From NCBI RefSeq assembly GCF_000720635.1, contig NZ_JOCF01000039.1:1-64000 (forward strand): a stretch of DNA of 64,000 bases, given 5' to 3'. The position numbers and the translations under genes were made by a program. The stretch comes from Streptomyces sp. NRRL WC-3742 (GTDB lineage Bacteria; Actinomycetota; Actinomycetes; Streptomycetales; Streptomycetaceae). Below are positions 1 to 9,266 of this stretch, one piece after another; positions within the stretch are counted from its first letter, which is position 1; the number at the start of each line of letters is the position of its first letter. The notes below the pieces were generated by a model that saw only the letters and a list, made by a program, of their open reading frames with translations, was not told the DNA's origin and ran no database searches.

Positions 1-10
1 GGCAGCCGAC

Positions 11-44
11 GGCCGGGCCCGCCCCAGGAGGAGCGGGCCCGGCC
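11..44. terminator. Hairpin terminator of an off-window gene
   Basis: A 12-bp perfect GC stem (11-22 with 33-44) encloses a 10-nt loop. There is no T-tract, as is common in Streptomyces. It presumably ends a gene left of the window. Bases 45-114 hold nothing else I recognise. Confidence 0.45.
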
Positions 45-114
45 GCCCGCGTGGGGGCCGGGGCCGGGCCGGGGGATGGAAGCGGTCGGGGGTGGGGCGG
101 GGGAGAATGGCGGG

Positions 115-1647
115 GTGATCAGTAGCCCCGTTCTCGACCCGACCCGCCTCGCGAAGCTCCGTGAGGCGCTGCTCGCCGCCTCCTTCACCGCGGACGGCTG
201 CCTGGACCTCCTCGGGCCCACCGGCTACGCGGCGTTGGCCCGTAGCGAGGCCGTACCGGCGTTGCGGGCGACCCGTGGGGGGAGCCCGCTGGAGACGCTG
301 GTGCGGCTGTTCCTGCTGCAGCAGGCGGTGCCGTACCAGGCGGCGGCCGCCGCGCTGCCGGTGGAGGACTGCCTGGCGGACGGCTGGCTGCGTGCGGACG
401 GCGAGTCGGTGCGCGCCACCGTGGACGTGCGGCCGTACGCCAACGAGGTCGCCGGGCTGCCGAGTTCGGACGCCTGGGTGGTCGCCGACCTGGGCTGCGC
501 GGTGGGCGGCGCCGGCGGCATCGGTTCGGGCGAGACCGCGCACGGCGTGGCCCGCAAGGACCTGGTGCTGGGCGTGGGCGGGGCGTCCACGACCCTGGCG
601 AACATCACCGTGCGCCGCCCCGTGCGGGCCGCGCTGGACCTCGGTTCGGGCTCCGGCGTGCAGGCGCTGCACGCCGCCCGGCACGCGCAGCAGGTCACCG
701 CCACCGACCTCAACCCCCGCGCCCTGCGGTTCACCGAACTGACGCTGGCGCTCTCCGGGTTCGATCACGTGGAGGTGCTGTCCGGCAGCCTCTTCGAGCC
801 GGTCGGGGAGCGCAGGTTCGACCTGATCGTCTCCAACCCGCCGTTCGTGATCTCGCCGGCCGGCCGGTTCACCTACCGCGACGGCGGCATGGCCGGGGAC
901 GACCTGTGCCGCAGCCTGGTCCGCCGGGCCGCCGCGCACCTGGAGCCGGGCGGCTACTGCCAGTTGCTCGCCAACTGGCAGCACGTGAAGGGCGAGGACT
1001 GGCACGAGCGGCTGGCCGGCTGGGTGGCGGGCACCGGGCTGGACGCCTGGATCGTGCAGCGCGAGGTCCAGGACGTCGCCCAGTACGCCGAGTTGTGGCT
1101 GCGCGACGGCGGTGACCACCGGGGCCCGGGCGGCGACTACCTGGCCCGGTACGGCGAGTGGCTGGACGCCTTCGAGGCGGGCCGGGTCGAGGGCATCGGC
1201 ATGGGCTGGATCACCCTGCGGGCGAGCGGCGCCGAGCGCCCGACCGTCCGGGTGGAGGAGTGGCCGCACCCGGTGGAGCAGCCGCTCGGCCCGCACATCG
1301 AGGAGTGGTTCGACCGGCAGGACTTCCTGCGCTCGCACAACGACGCGGGTCTCCTCGCGGCCCGGTACGTGCTGGCGGACGAGGTGGTGCAGGAGCAGGT
1401 GGGCGCGCCGGGCGCGGAGGACCCGGAGCACGTGATCCTGCGTCACAACCGGGGCATGCGGCGGGCCACCAAGGTGGACACCGTGGGCGCCGGGTTCGTC
1501 GGCGTCTGCGACGGGACGCTGTCGGCGGGCGAGATCGTGGACGCGATCGCGCAGCTGCTGGGCGAGGACCGGGTGGTGCTGCGGGACCGGGTGCCGGAGT
1601 CGCTGCGGACGCTGACCGAGCAGGGGTTCATCCACCCGGCGCGCTGA
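115..1647 (+). CDS. Class I SAM-dependent methyltransferase, RNA/protein N-methyltransferase type
   Basis: This is a 510-aa protein. An N-terminal helical region of about 180 residues precedes a Rossmann methyltransferase domain. The SAM-binding loop reads LDLGSGSGVQAL and the catalytic NPPF motif (SNPPFV) follows about 75 residues later. NPPF/NPPY enzymes methylate planar amino groups of adenine, guanine or glutamine, so an rRNA, tRNA or release-factor target is plausible but unproven. The C-terminal 200 residues are a conserved extension. I chose GTG 115 because a GGGGGAG Shine-Dalgarno lies 8 nt upstream; an in-frame ATG at 76 is the alternative. It sits two genes before topA, as in other Streptomyces chromosomes. 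Confidence 0.8.
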   Translation: MISSPVLDPTRLAKLREALLAASFTADGCLDLLGPTGYAALARSEAVPALRATRGGSPLETLVRLFLLQQAVPYQAAAAALPVEDCLADGWLRADGESVRATVDVRPYANEVAGLPSSDAWVVADLGCAVGGAGGIGSGETAHGVARKDLVLGVGGASTTLANITVRRPVRAALDLGSGSGVQALHAARHAQQVTATDLNPRALRFTELTLALSGFDHVEVLSGSLFEPVGERRFDLIVSNPPFVISPAGRFTYRDGGMAGDDLCRSLVRRAAAHLEPGGYCQLLANWQHVKGEDWHERLAGWVAGTGLDAWIVQREVQDVAQYAELWLRDGGDHRGPGGDYLARYGEWLDAFEAGRVEGIGMGWITLRASGAERPTVRVEEWPHPVEQPLGPHIEEWFDRQDFLRSHNDAGLLAARYVLADEVVQEQVGAPGAEDPEHVILRHNRGMRRATKVDTVGAGFVGVCDGTLSAGEIVDAIAQLLGEDRVVLRDRVPESLRTLTEQGFIHPAR

Positions 1648-1664
1648 CCTGCCGGTCCGTGACC

Positions 1665-1699
1665 GTGAACCCCCTGGCGCGGCCGGGGGGTTCACTTTT
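1665..1699 (+). terminator. Intrinsic terminator after the methyltransferase
   Basis: A 10-bp stem, GTGAACCCCC (1665-1674) with GGGGGTTCAC (1686-1695), has an 11-nt loop and is followed directly by TTTT. It lies 18 bp after the methyltransferase stop codon. Confidence 0.8.
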
Positions 1700-1813
1700 C
1701 CGTACCCCCTGGTTCGTCCGGTGGCCGCCCGGCGGCCGCCCCTCGTTGGCCGGGTGCTGTGAGGCTCGCTGTCCACAGGCTGTGGACAGAGTCGGGGAGC
1801 CGGGGGGCCAGGG

Positions 1814-2278
1814 GTGGACACGACGACGGCGACGGTGGGCGGGACGGTGCTCGCCCTCTTCGGTGGCGTGCTGCTGCTCTGGTGCGCCGCCGAAGTGCGC
1901 CTTCGCCACCGCGTGCGCCGCCTGGGCGTGGAGGCGGTGGCCACGGTGGTCGCCGAGGACGACGCCCACGGGCAGCTGGACAGCTCGCCGCTGCTCTCCT
2001 TCCCGGTGCGGCCGCCGACGGAAGAATCGAACACGGGTTCGGGAAGGCTCGCGGAGCTGGTGCTCACCCGCCCACGCGGCCACACCCCGCTGCGGCGCCC
2101 GGGCCGCTTCGCCCCCGGGGCCCCGGTGCGGATCTGCTACGACCCCCGGCGCCCGAGCCGTGCGGTGCTGGCGGCGGGGGAGGTCGGCCGGGCCGTGGTC
2201 ACGGACCTGCTGTGGAGCGCCCTCGGGACGGCCAGCCTGCTGGCGGGCGCCGCGCTGCTGGCGGCGGCCCAGCGCTGA
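1814..2278 (+). CDS. Small membrane protein, DUF3592-like
   Basis: A 154-aa protein starting at GTG 1814. One hydrophobic helix lies at about residues 8-28 and a second at about 128-150. Between them is a soluble loop of about 100 residues containing a VRICYDPRRPS motif typical of DUF3592 proteins. The topology suggests a two-helix membrane protein with one exposed domain. No enzymatic motif is visible. It lies between the methyltransferase terminator and the topA leader. Function unknown. Confidence 0.65.
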   Translation: MDTTTATVGGTVLALFGGVLLLWCAAEVRLRHRVRRLGVEAVATVVAEDDAHGQLDSSPLLSFPVRPPTEESNTGSGRLAELVLTRPRGHTPLRRPGRFAPGAPVRICYDPRRPSRAVLAAGEVGRAVVTDLLWSALGTASLLAGAALLAAAQR

Positions 2279-2605
2279 GAGCGCCGATGCCCGCTGAGCG
2301 GTCGGGTGGGTCGAATATTCGTTGACAGATCTTGAAATCCGTCATTCCATCCTCCCGAACCCGCCGAAGCCCCCCTCCACGGGGCGCGAACCCGTGTCAT
2401 CGGGTTACCGTTCGAGTGGCGTCGGTGAGCCCGGCAAGCGAAACAGCGGTATCCGTCCGTTTGACAAGGGTGGCCGGGGTACGGTCACACTCCGCTGGTG
2501 GGTCGTCGTACTGCGACGGCCCTCGGACGGTCGAGGGGTCGGGCGGAGCGCAGCCCGTGCTGCCGCCACCGCCCAGCCAATAACGACCGGGAGAGAAGAG
2601 CGAAG
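2279..2605. other. Gene-free leader/promoter region of topA
   Basis: This stretch of 327 bp has no credible gene and is less GC-rich than its surroundings around 2310-2360. Two TTGACA hexamers occur (2322-2327 and 2461-2466), each a possible -35 box. Neither has a good -10 at 16-18 bp, so the topA promoter cannot be fixed by eye. The Shine-Dalgarno of topA (GGGAGAGAAG) is at 2589-2598. Confidence 0.4.
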
Positions 2606-5473
2606 GTGTCCCCGAGCAGCGAGACCGCGCACGGACAGCGACTCGTCATTGTCGAGTCGCCGGCCAAGGCGAAGACGATCAAGGGCTACCTCGGCCCCGG
2701 CTACATCGTCGAGGCGAGCGTCGGGCACATCCGCGACCTGCCCAGCACCGCGGCGGAGGTGCCGGACAAGTACACCGGCGAGGTGCGCCGCCTCGGAGTG
2801 GACGTCGACCACGACTTCGCGCCGATCTACGTGGTCAACGCGGACAAGAAGTCCCAGGTCAGCAAGTTGAAGTCGCTCCTCGCGGAGTCCGACGAACTCT
2901 TCCTCGCCACCGATGAGGACCGCGAGGGCGAGGCCATCGCGTGGCACCTCCAGCAGGTGCTCAAGCCCAAGGTGCCGGTGCACCGGATGGTGTTCCACGA
3001 GATCACCAAGTCGGCGATCCAGGAGGCGGTGGCCAACCCCCGCGAGCTGAACCAGCGCCTGGTCGACGCCCAGGAGACCCGCCGCATCCTCGACCGCCTC
3101 TACGGCTTCGAGGTCTCGCCGGTGCTGTGGAAGAAGGTCATGCCGAAGCTCTCGGCGGGCCGCGTGCAGTCCGTCGCGACCCGTCTGGTGGTCGAGCGCG
3201 AGCGTGAGCGGATCGCCTTCCGCACCGCCTCGTACTGGGACCTGGTGGGCACCTTCGGCACCGGTCGCACCCCGGCCGATGCCGCCAACCCCGAGACCTT
3301 CGGCGCCCGCCTCGCCAGCGTCGACGGCAAGCGGATCGCCACCGGCCGCGACTTCGGCTCGGACGGTCTGCTGAAGGCCGGCAGCACCAACACCCTGCAC
3401 CTGGACGAGCAGGCGGCCCGTCAGCTGGCCGCCGCCCTGGAGCAGACGGCGTTCGGCGTCCGCAGCGTCGAGTCCAAGCCCTACCGCCGCTCGCCGTACG
3501 CGCCGTTCCGCACCACCACGCTCCAGCAGGAGGCCAGCCGCAAGCTGGGCTTCGGCGCCAAGCGGACCATGCAGGTGGCCCAGAAGCTGTACGAGAACGG
3601 CTTCATCACCTATATGCGTACGGACTCCACCACCCTGTCGGAGACGGCGGTCTCCGCCGCCCGCGCGCAGGTCACCCAGCTCTACGGCGCCGACTACCTG
3701 CCGGACGCCCCGCGCACCTACGCCAGCAAGGTCAAGAACGCGCAGGAGGCGCACGAGGCCGTCCGCCCGTCCGGCGACCGCTTCCGCACCCCCGCCGAGA
3801 CCGGCCTGACCGGCGACGACTTCAGGCTGTACGAGCTCATCTGGATGCGCACCGTCGCCTCCCAGATGAAGGACGCGGTCGGCCAGTCCGTCACCGTGCG
3901 GGTCGGCGGCACCTCGGCCGACGGCCGGGACGTCGAGTTCTCCGCCTCCGGCAAGATCATCACCTTCCACGGCTTCCTGAAGGCGTACGTCGAGGGCGCC
4001 GACGACCCGAACGCCGAGCTCGACGACCGCGAGCGCCGGCTGCCGCAGGTCACCCAGGGCGACCCGCTGGCCGCCGAGCGGATCACCCCCGAGGGCCACG
4101 CCACCAAGCCGCCGGCGCGCTACACCGAAGCCTCGCTGGTCAAGGAGCTGGAGGACCGCGAGATCGGTCGCCCCTCCACCTACGCCTCGATCATCGACAC
4201 GATCATCCAGCGCCGGTACGTGTTCAAGAAGGGGACGGCGCTCGTCCCGTCGTTCCTCTCCTTCGCCGTGGTCAACCTGCTGGAGAAGCACTTCGGCCGG
4301 CTGGTCGACTACGACTTCACCGCCAAGATGGAGGACGACCTCGACCGGATCGCCGCCGGTGAGGCGCAGTCCGTGCCGTGGCTCAAGCGCTTCTACTTCG
4401 GTGAGGGCGAGGCCGGCGGCGCGGCCGGCGGTGCCGCCGAGGCCGGCAACGGCGACGGCGACCACCTGGGCGGCCTCAAGGAGCTCGTCACCGACCTCGG
4501 CGCCATCGACGCCCGGGAGATCAGCTCCTTCCGCATCAACGACGACCTCACCCTGAGGGTCGGCCGCTACGGCCCGTACGTCGAGCGCGCCTCCGAGGTC
4601 GAGGGCGAACCCGGCCTGCGCGCCGACATCCCGGAGGACCTGCCGCCGGACGAGCTGACCGTCGAGCTCGCCGAGGAGCTGCTGGCCAAGCCCAGCGGCG
4701 ACTTCGAGCTCGGCCCGGACCCGGTCAGCGGCAACATGCTCGTCGCCAAGGACGGCCGCTACGGCCCGTACGTGACCGAGATCCTGCCCGAGGGCACGCC
4801 CAAGACCGGCAAGAACGCCGTCAAGCCGCGCACCGCCTCGCTCTTCAAGACCATGGCGCTGGACACGGTCACCCTGGAGGACGCGCTGCGGCTGCTCTCG
4901 CTGCCGCGCGTGGTCGGCACCGACGCCGAGGGCGTGGAGATCACCGCGCAGAACGGCCGCTACGGCCCGTACCTCAAGCGCGGCACCGACTCGCGCTCGC
5001 TCACCAGCGAGGACCAGCTCTTCACCGTCACCCTCGACGAGGCGCTGGCGATCTACGCCCAGCCCAAGGCGCGCGGCCGGGCCGCCGCCGCCCCGCCGCT
5101 CAAGGAGCTGGGCACCGACCCGGTCAGCGAGCGGCCGGTGGTGGTCAAGGACGGCCGGTTCGGGCCGTACGTGACCGACGGCGAGACCAACGCCACGCTG
5201 CGCAAGGACGACGAGGTCGAGACCATCACGCCCGAGCGCGGCTACGAGCTGCTCGCCGAGAAGCGGGCGCGCGGGCCGGTGAAGAAGGCGGCCAAGAAGG
5301 CCCCGGCGAAGAAGGCCGCCGCCAAGACGACGGCCGCGAAGAAGACGACGACGACCAAGACCGCCGCCAAGAAGACCGCCGCGAAGAAGACGACGACGAC
5401 CAAGACCGCCGCCAAGAAGACGGCGGCGAAGAAGACGGCCGCGAGCAAGGCCACGGCCGCCGACGAGGGCTGA
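2606..5473 (+). CDS. topA: DNA topoisomerase I (type IA)
   Basis: A 955-aa enzyme that relaxes negative supercoils by transient single-strand cleavage. The N-terminal Toprim domain begins with RLVIVESPAKAKTI and contains the acidic DEDREGEAIAWHL motif. The catalytic tyrosine sits in GFITYMRTDST at about residue 335. The C-terminal half lacks zinc-finger cysteines and instead carries four copies of a G-R-Y/F-G-P-Y-V repeat (about residues 650-860), as in actinobacterial TopA. The last ~65 residues are a Lys/Ala/Thr tail (KKTAAKK-type repeats) of the kind known to aid processivity. GTG 2606 was chosen for its upstream GGGAGAGAAG and because translation from there begins just before the Toprim domain. 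A single-copy housekeeping gene. Confidence 0.97.
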   Translation: MSPSSETAHGQRLVIVESPAKAKTIKGYLGPGYIVEASVGHIRDLPSTAAEVPDKYTGEVRRLGVDVDHDFAPIYVVNADKKSQVSKLKSLLAESDELFLATDEDREGEAIAWHLQQVLKPKVPVHRMVFHEITKSAIQEAVANPRELNQRLVDAQETRRILDRLYGFEVSPVLWKKVMPKLSAGRVQSVATRLVVERERERIAFRTASYWDLVGTFGTGRTPADAANPETFGARLASVDGKRIATGRDFGSDGLLKAGSTNTLHLDEQAARQLAAALEQTAFGVRSVESKPYRRSPYAPFRTTTLQQEASRKLGFGAKRTMQVAQKLYENGFITYMRTDSTTLSETAVSAARAQVTQLYGADYLPDAPRTYASKVKNAQEAHEAVRPSGDRFRTPAETGLTGDDFRLYELIWMRTVASQMKDAVGQSVTVRVGGTSADGRDVEFSASGKIITFHGFLKAYVEGADDPNAELDDRERRLPQVTQGDPLAAERITPEGHATKPPARYTEASLVKELEDREIGRPSTYASIIDTIIQRRYVFKKGTALVPSFLSFAVVNLLEKHFGRLVDYDFTAKMEDDLDRIAAGEAQSVPWLKRFYFGEGEAGGAAGGAAEAGNGDGDHLGGLKELVTDLGAIDAREISSFRINDDLTLRVGRYGPYVERASEVEGEPGLRADIPEDLPPDELTVELAEELLAKPSGDFELGPDPVSGNMLVAKDGRYGPYVTEILPEGTPKTGKNAVKPRTASLFKTMALDTVTLEDALRLLSLPRVVGTDAEGVEITAQNGRYGPYLKRGTDSRSLTSEDQLFTVTLDEALAIYAQPKARGRAAAAPPLKELGTDPVSERPVVVKDGRFGPYVTDGETNATLRKDDEVETITPERGYELLAEKRARGPVKKAAKKAPAKKAAAKTTAAKKTTTTKTAAKKTAAKKTTTTKTAAKKTAAKKTAASKATAADEG

Positions 5474-5490
5474 TCCTCCGACGGCCGCAC

Positions 5491-5527
5491 CGGGCCCGCG
5501 TCCCCCGCCGAGGGGGGCGCGGGCCCG
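5491..5527 (+). terminator. Hairpin after topA
   Basis: CGGGCCCGCG (5491-5500) pairs with CGCGGGCCCG (5518-5527), and the C and G runs inside extend the stem. There is no T-tract. It lies 18 bp after the topA stop. Confidence 0.6.
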
Positions 5528-5622
5528 ATGTCTGTGCGGGGATCGTCACAAGGCGGTGATGAGCCGGGTCCGGAACCCCGTTCGTCTCTTTCCGGCCAAC
5601 CCTCGACCGCTACGCTGACCGT

Positions 5623-8600
5623 ATGACGAGCGAGGAGCAGCCCACCCCCAGCGCCGCCCCGGCCGCGGGAGCCGCCGGGCCCGACCTTCCCGAGGTCGCG
5701 CCCGCCGGGACTGCGGCCGACCGGGCCCGGGCCCTGCTGAGGAACCGCCCCTACCGGCGGCTGTGGACCACCCAGCAGATCGGCGGCACCGCCGACCGGC
5801 TCGGCCTGCTGGTGCTGCTCGCGCTGACCGTGATCGCCGCCGCCCGGGGCGGCCAGTTCGGTTCGCTGCCGCGCAGCCTCGCCGTCGCCCTGGCGGCCGT
5901 CCTGGCCGTACGGGTGCTCGCCTCCGGGCTGGTCGGCGTCGCGCTGCTCGGGCCGGTGCACCACCTGGTCACGGGCCGACTGGACCGGCGCTGGACGCTG
6001 TTCGGCGCCGACGCGCTGCGCGCCCTGCTGATCGGCCTCGCCCCCTGGTGGACGGTCTGGCTCGGCTCCGGGTCGAAGCCCTCCGGCGGCGCCACCTACG
6101 TACTGCTCGCCACCGTCTTCGTCACCGCCGCCGCCGAGGCCGTTCGGGACGTCACCCGGGCCTCCGTCGTGCCGGGCCTGCTGCCGCCGTCCAACCCCTA
6201 CGCCCCGCTCGCCGAGCAGCGACCGGCCGCCGCCAACCTGGAGACCGCGCGCGGCCTCGACCGGTTCACCGGCTGGGTCACCGTGCCGCTGGCCGCCCTC
6301 GGCCTGATCGGCTTCACGCTCCTCAACAACATCGGCGCGGCCCTCGGCTCGGACTGGCTGCGCGCCCACCAGCTGACCTTCGCGGCGCTCGGCGCGGCCG
6401 GCCTCTTCGCCGCCGCTGCCGCCCGCACCTACGTCCAGCCGCTGCCCGGCGGCCGGGCGGCCGTGGCCCCGCACTCGCCGCTGACGGGCCTGCGCGCCCC
6501 GACCGATGCCGCCCCCGGCCCCGCGCTGGGCAAGGGCCGCACCGGCAGCGCCCCGTACTTCACCTTCGCCGTCGCCGCCGGCTTCGCCTCGATGGCGGGC
6601 GTCTGCTCGCTCGCGCTGCTGACCGCCGCCGAGCACCGCGCCGGGCCCATCGGCTACGGCCTGCTGGTGCTCGCCGCCGCTGGGGCGCCCGCGCTCGGCG
6701 CCCGGCTCACCCGGGCCACCCTGCCCTCGCTCTCGCGCCGCCGGCTGCTCGCCCTGGCGCTGATCACCGAGGGCGTGGCGCTGATCCTCGCCGGGCTGGT
6801 GCTGGACTTCGTGCTCGTCCTGCTGCTGACCGTGCTGGCCGGACTGGCCGCCGGGATCGTGGTCTCCGCCGGGCGCACCCTGCTCGCCCAGGAGGTCGAG
6901 GAGGCCCGGCTGCCGAAGGTCACCGAGCACCTGAACGCGGTGCTGACCGTGGTCGTCGGCGCCGCGCTGATCGCCGTGCCGCTGATCGGCGCCGCCTACG
7001 GGGACGTCGAGTACGGCACCGTCCAGCCCGGCTCGTTCACCTTCATCCACGGGGGTGCGGCCCTGGCCGTCTCCACCTCGGGACTGCTCACCCTGGTGCT
7101 CGCCGCCGTCGTGCTGCTGCGCACCGACGACCGTCGCGGCACCGCGCCGTTCGGCCGGGACCTCGTCGACGCGCTGCGCGGCGCGGGCGGCCCGGCGCCG
7201 CACCGGGGCGCGGGCACCGGCTTCTTCATCGCCCTCGAGGGCGGCGACGGCGCCGGCAAGTCCACCCAGGCGCAGGCGCTCGCCGAGTGGATCCGCGGCA
7301 AGGGGCACGAGGTCGTGCTCACCCGCGAGCCCGGCGGCAGCCCCGTCGGGCAGCGCCTGCGGGGCCTCGTCCTGGACGTCGGCAACACCGGGCTCTCCCA
7401 CCGGGCCGAGGCGCTGATCTACGCCGCCGACCGGGCCGAGCACGTCGAGAACGTCATCCGGCCCGCCCTCGCCCGGGGCGCCGTGGTGATCACCGACCGG
7501 TACATGGACTCCTCGATCGCCTACCAGGGCGCCGGGCGCGACCTGGCCGCCACCGAGGTCGCCCGGATCTCCCGCTGGGCCACCGGCGGGCTGCTGCCCG
7601 ACCTGACCGTCGTCCTCGACGTCGACCCGACCAAGGCCCGGGAGCGCTTCACCGAGGCGCTGGACCGGCTGGAGTCCGAGCCGACCGAGTTCCACCAGAG
7701 GGTCCGCTCAGGCTTCCTCGCCCTCGCCGCCGCCGACCCGGCGCGCTACCTCGTCGTCGACGGCAGCCAGGAGCCCGGCTTCGTCACCACCGCCGTCCGC
7801 CACCGGCTCGACCGCGAGCTGCCGCTCTCCGAGCAGGAGAAGGCCGCCCGCGCCGAGCAGGAGCGGCTCGCCCGCGAGGAGGCCGAGCGGCGCGCCGCCG
7901 AGGAGGCCCGCCGCCGGGCCGAGGAGGAGGCCGCCGAGCGCAAGCGCCAGGAGGTGCTGGCGCAGCTGCGGGCCGAGCAGGAGGAGAAGGAGCGGAAGGC
8001 CAAGGAGGAGGCTGAGCGGGCCGCCGCCGAGGCGCGGCGCAAGGCCGAGGAGGAGGCACGCCGCCGGGCCGAGGAGGAGGCCGCGCGGCGGGCCTCGGAA
8101 GAGGCGAAGCGCAAGGCCGAGGAGGACGCCAGGCTCGCGGCCGAGGCCGCCGAGCGTCAGCGGCTCGCCGAGGAGGCGGCCGCCCGGGCCGAGCTCCAGC
8201 GGCAGCGGGAGCTGGCGCGGGAGGAGCAGCGGCGCCGGGCGGAGGAGGCGCTGCAGCGGGCCGAGGAGGCGCGGCTGGCGCAGGCTGCCGCGCTGGCGGC
8301 GGCCGCGGAGGCTGCTGCCGCGGCGGAGAGTGCTGCTGTCGGTGCTGCTGGTGCGGGTGCCGCCGGGGCCGGGGAAGCGGTGACGACGGAGCTGCGGGCG
8401 GTCCGGGACGTTCCCCAGGACGCCGGGCCGCGTGCTGCGGCCGGCGCTGCGGGTGCTCGGGGCGGGCTCGGGGACGAGACGACGCGGGAGCTGTCGCTGC
8501 GGGACCGGCAGGCGGCCGCACGGGCGGCGGCCGACGAGACGGCCGTGCTGCCGAAGGTGCCGGCGGCCGACGAGACGGCGGTGCTGCCGAAGGTGCCGGC

Positions 8601-9081
8601 CGTGGACGAGACGGCGGTGCTGCCCAAGGTCGAGCAGGAGCGCGCCGAGGACCGGGTGCCTCCGGGGCTGTGGCGCGGGGAGTCGGTGGAGCGTACGCGG
8701 GAGATGCCGGTGGTGGGGGCGGAGGGCGCTTCTGCTCCTGCTCCCGTTCCGGCCCCTGCTCCGGCCAAGGCGAAGGCCCCGGCCCCGGCCAAGGCCCCCG
8801 CTCCTGCTCCGGCCGCCGAGCCGCAGCCGGTCGTCGAGCGGCCCCGGCCGGAGTGGGCCGAGGAGACGCCGATGGACGACCTGCCGAGCCTGACGGACAC
8901 CCTGCTGGGCTCGCGGGACGAGTGGGCGCGCTGGGAGCACACCGACGACGACGGCGAGGACGCCTCGCGCGCCGACCAGCCCGGCCAGCCCGGCCAGCCC
9001 GGCCAGCCCGGCCAGCCCGGCCGGCCCGGCGAGGGCGAGGACGGCAAGGGCAAGGGCCGCCGTTGGGGGCGCAAGGGCTGA
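5623..9081 (+). CDS. tmk: Thymidylate kinase fused to an MFS-like membrane domain and a coiled-coil tail
   Basis: A 1152-aa fusion, about five times the usual 210-aa dTMP kinase. Residues 1-500 are a polytopic membrane region resembling an MFS transporter. Residues about 535-735 are a complete dTMP kinase: the P-loop (EGGDGAGKST), TREPGGSP, and the DRYMDSSIAYQG motif. It phosphorylates dTMP to dTDP. Residues about 735-905 form a charged E/A/R/K coiled coil. A low-complexity tail follows, with three DETAVLPKV repeats (about 970-1005), a Pro/Ala/Lys stretch and QPG repeats (about 1120-1135). Streptomyces relatives are also membrane fusions. The transported substrate, if any, is unknown. It lies between topA and holB. 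Confidence 0.93.
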   Translation: MTSEEQPTPSAAPAAGAAGPDLPEVAPAGTAADRARALLRNRPYRRLWTTQQIGGTADRLGLLVLLALTVIAAARGGQFGSLPRSLAVALAAVLAVRVLASGLVGVALLGPVHHLVTGRLDRRWTLFGADALRALLIGLAPWWTVWLGSGSKPSGGATYVLLATVFVTAAAEAVRDVTRASVVPGLLPPSNPYAPLAEQRPAAANLETARGLDRFTGWVTVPLAALGLIGFTLLNNIGAALGSDWLRAHQLTFAALGAAGLFAAAAARTYVQPLPGGRAAVAPHSPLTGLRAPTDAAPGPALGKGRTGSAPYFTFAVAAGFASMAGVCSLALLTAAEHRAGPIGYGLLVLAAAGAPALGARLTRATLPSLSRRRLLALALITEGVALILAGLVLDFVLVLLLTVLAGLAAGIVVSAGRTLLAQEVEEARLPKVTEHLNAVLTVVVGAALIAVPLIGAAYGDVEYGTVQPGSFTFIHGGAALAVSTSGLLTLVLAAVVLLRTDDRRGTAPFGRDLVDALRGAGGPAPHRGAGTGFFIALEGGDGAGKSTQAQALAEWIRGKGHEVVLTREPGGSPVGQRLRGLVLDVGNTGLSHRAEALIYAADRAEHVENVIRPALARGAVVITDRYMDSSIAYQGAGRDLAATEVARISRWATGGLLPDLTVVLDVDPTKARERFTEALDRLESEPTEFHQRVRSGFLALAAADPARYLVVDGSQEPGFVTTAVRHRLDRELPLSEQEKAARAEQERLAREEAERRAAEEARRRAEEEAAERKRQEVLAQLRAEQEEKERKAKEEAERAAAEARRKAEEEARRRAEEEAARRASEEAKRKAEEDARLAAEAAERQRLAEEAAARAELQRQRELAREEQRRRAEEALQRAEEARLAQAAALAAAAEAAAAAESAAVGAAGAGAAGAGEAVTTELRAVRDVPQDAGPRAAAGAAGARGGLGDETTRELSLRDRQAAARAAADETAVLPKVPAADETAVLPKVPAVDETAVLPKVEQERAEDRVPPGLWRGESVERTREMPVVGAEGASAPAPVPAPAPAKAKAPAPAKAPAPAPAAEPQPVVERPRPEWAEETPMDDLPSLTDTLLGSRDEWARWEHTDDDGEDASRADQPGQPGQPGQPGQPGRPGEGEDGKGKGRRWGRKG
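8536..8634 (+). repeat. In-frame DETAVLPKV tandem repeats in tmk
   Basis: Three near-identical copies of about 33 bp encode the repeated peptide (A/V)DETAVLPKV(P)A in the tail of the kinase fusion. The repeats are in frame and degenerate slightly at the third copy, consistent with slippage or unequal recombination. Confidence 0.75.
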
Positions 9082-9101
9082 GCCCGGACACGAACGGACG
9101 G

Positions 9102-9151
9102 ACGGCGGGCGGTGCCGTCGGGGCGGTGGTCCCGGCGGCGCCGCCCGCCGT
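9102..9151 (+). terminator. Possible hairpin terminator after tmk
   Basis: ACGGCGGGCGG (9102-9112) is complementary to CCGCCCGCCGT (9141-9151). The 28-nt interior can itself fold. No T-tract follows. Confidence 0.4.
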
Positions 9152-9266
9152 TCGGTAGGGCGGGCCGCGCGTCGCCCGGACGGAGCAGTGGCTGTCGGAG
9201 CGGACACGTATGCTCGACGGCGGGTAAGGCGCCGGGTGCGCAGCCGTACGGAGCTTGGGAGCAGCA

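Noticed and set aside
2405..4465. Open frame antisense to topA
   Set aside because: No motifs, repetitive composition, and topA is complete on the plus strand.
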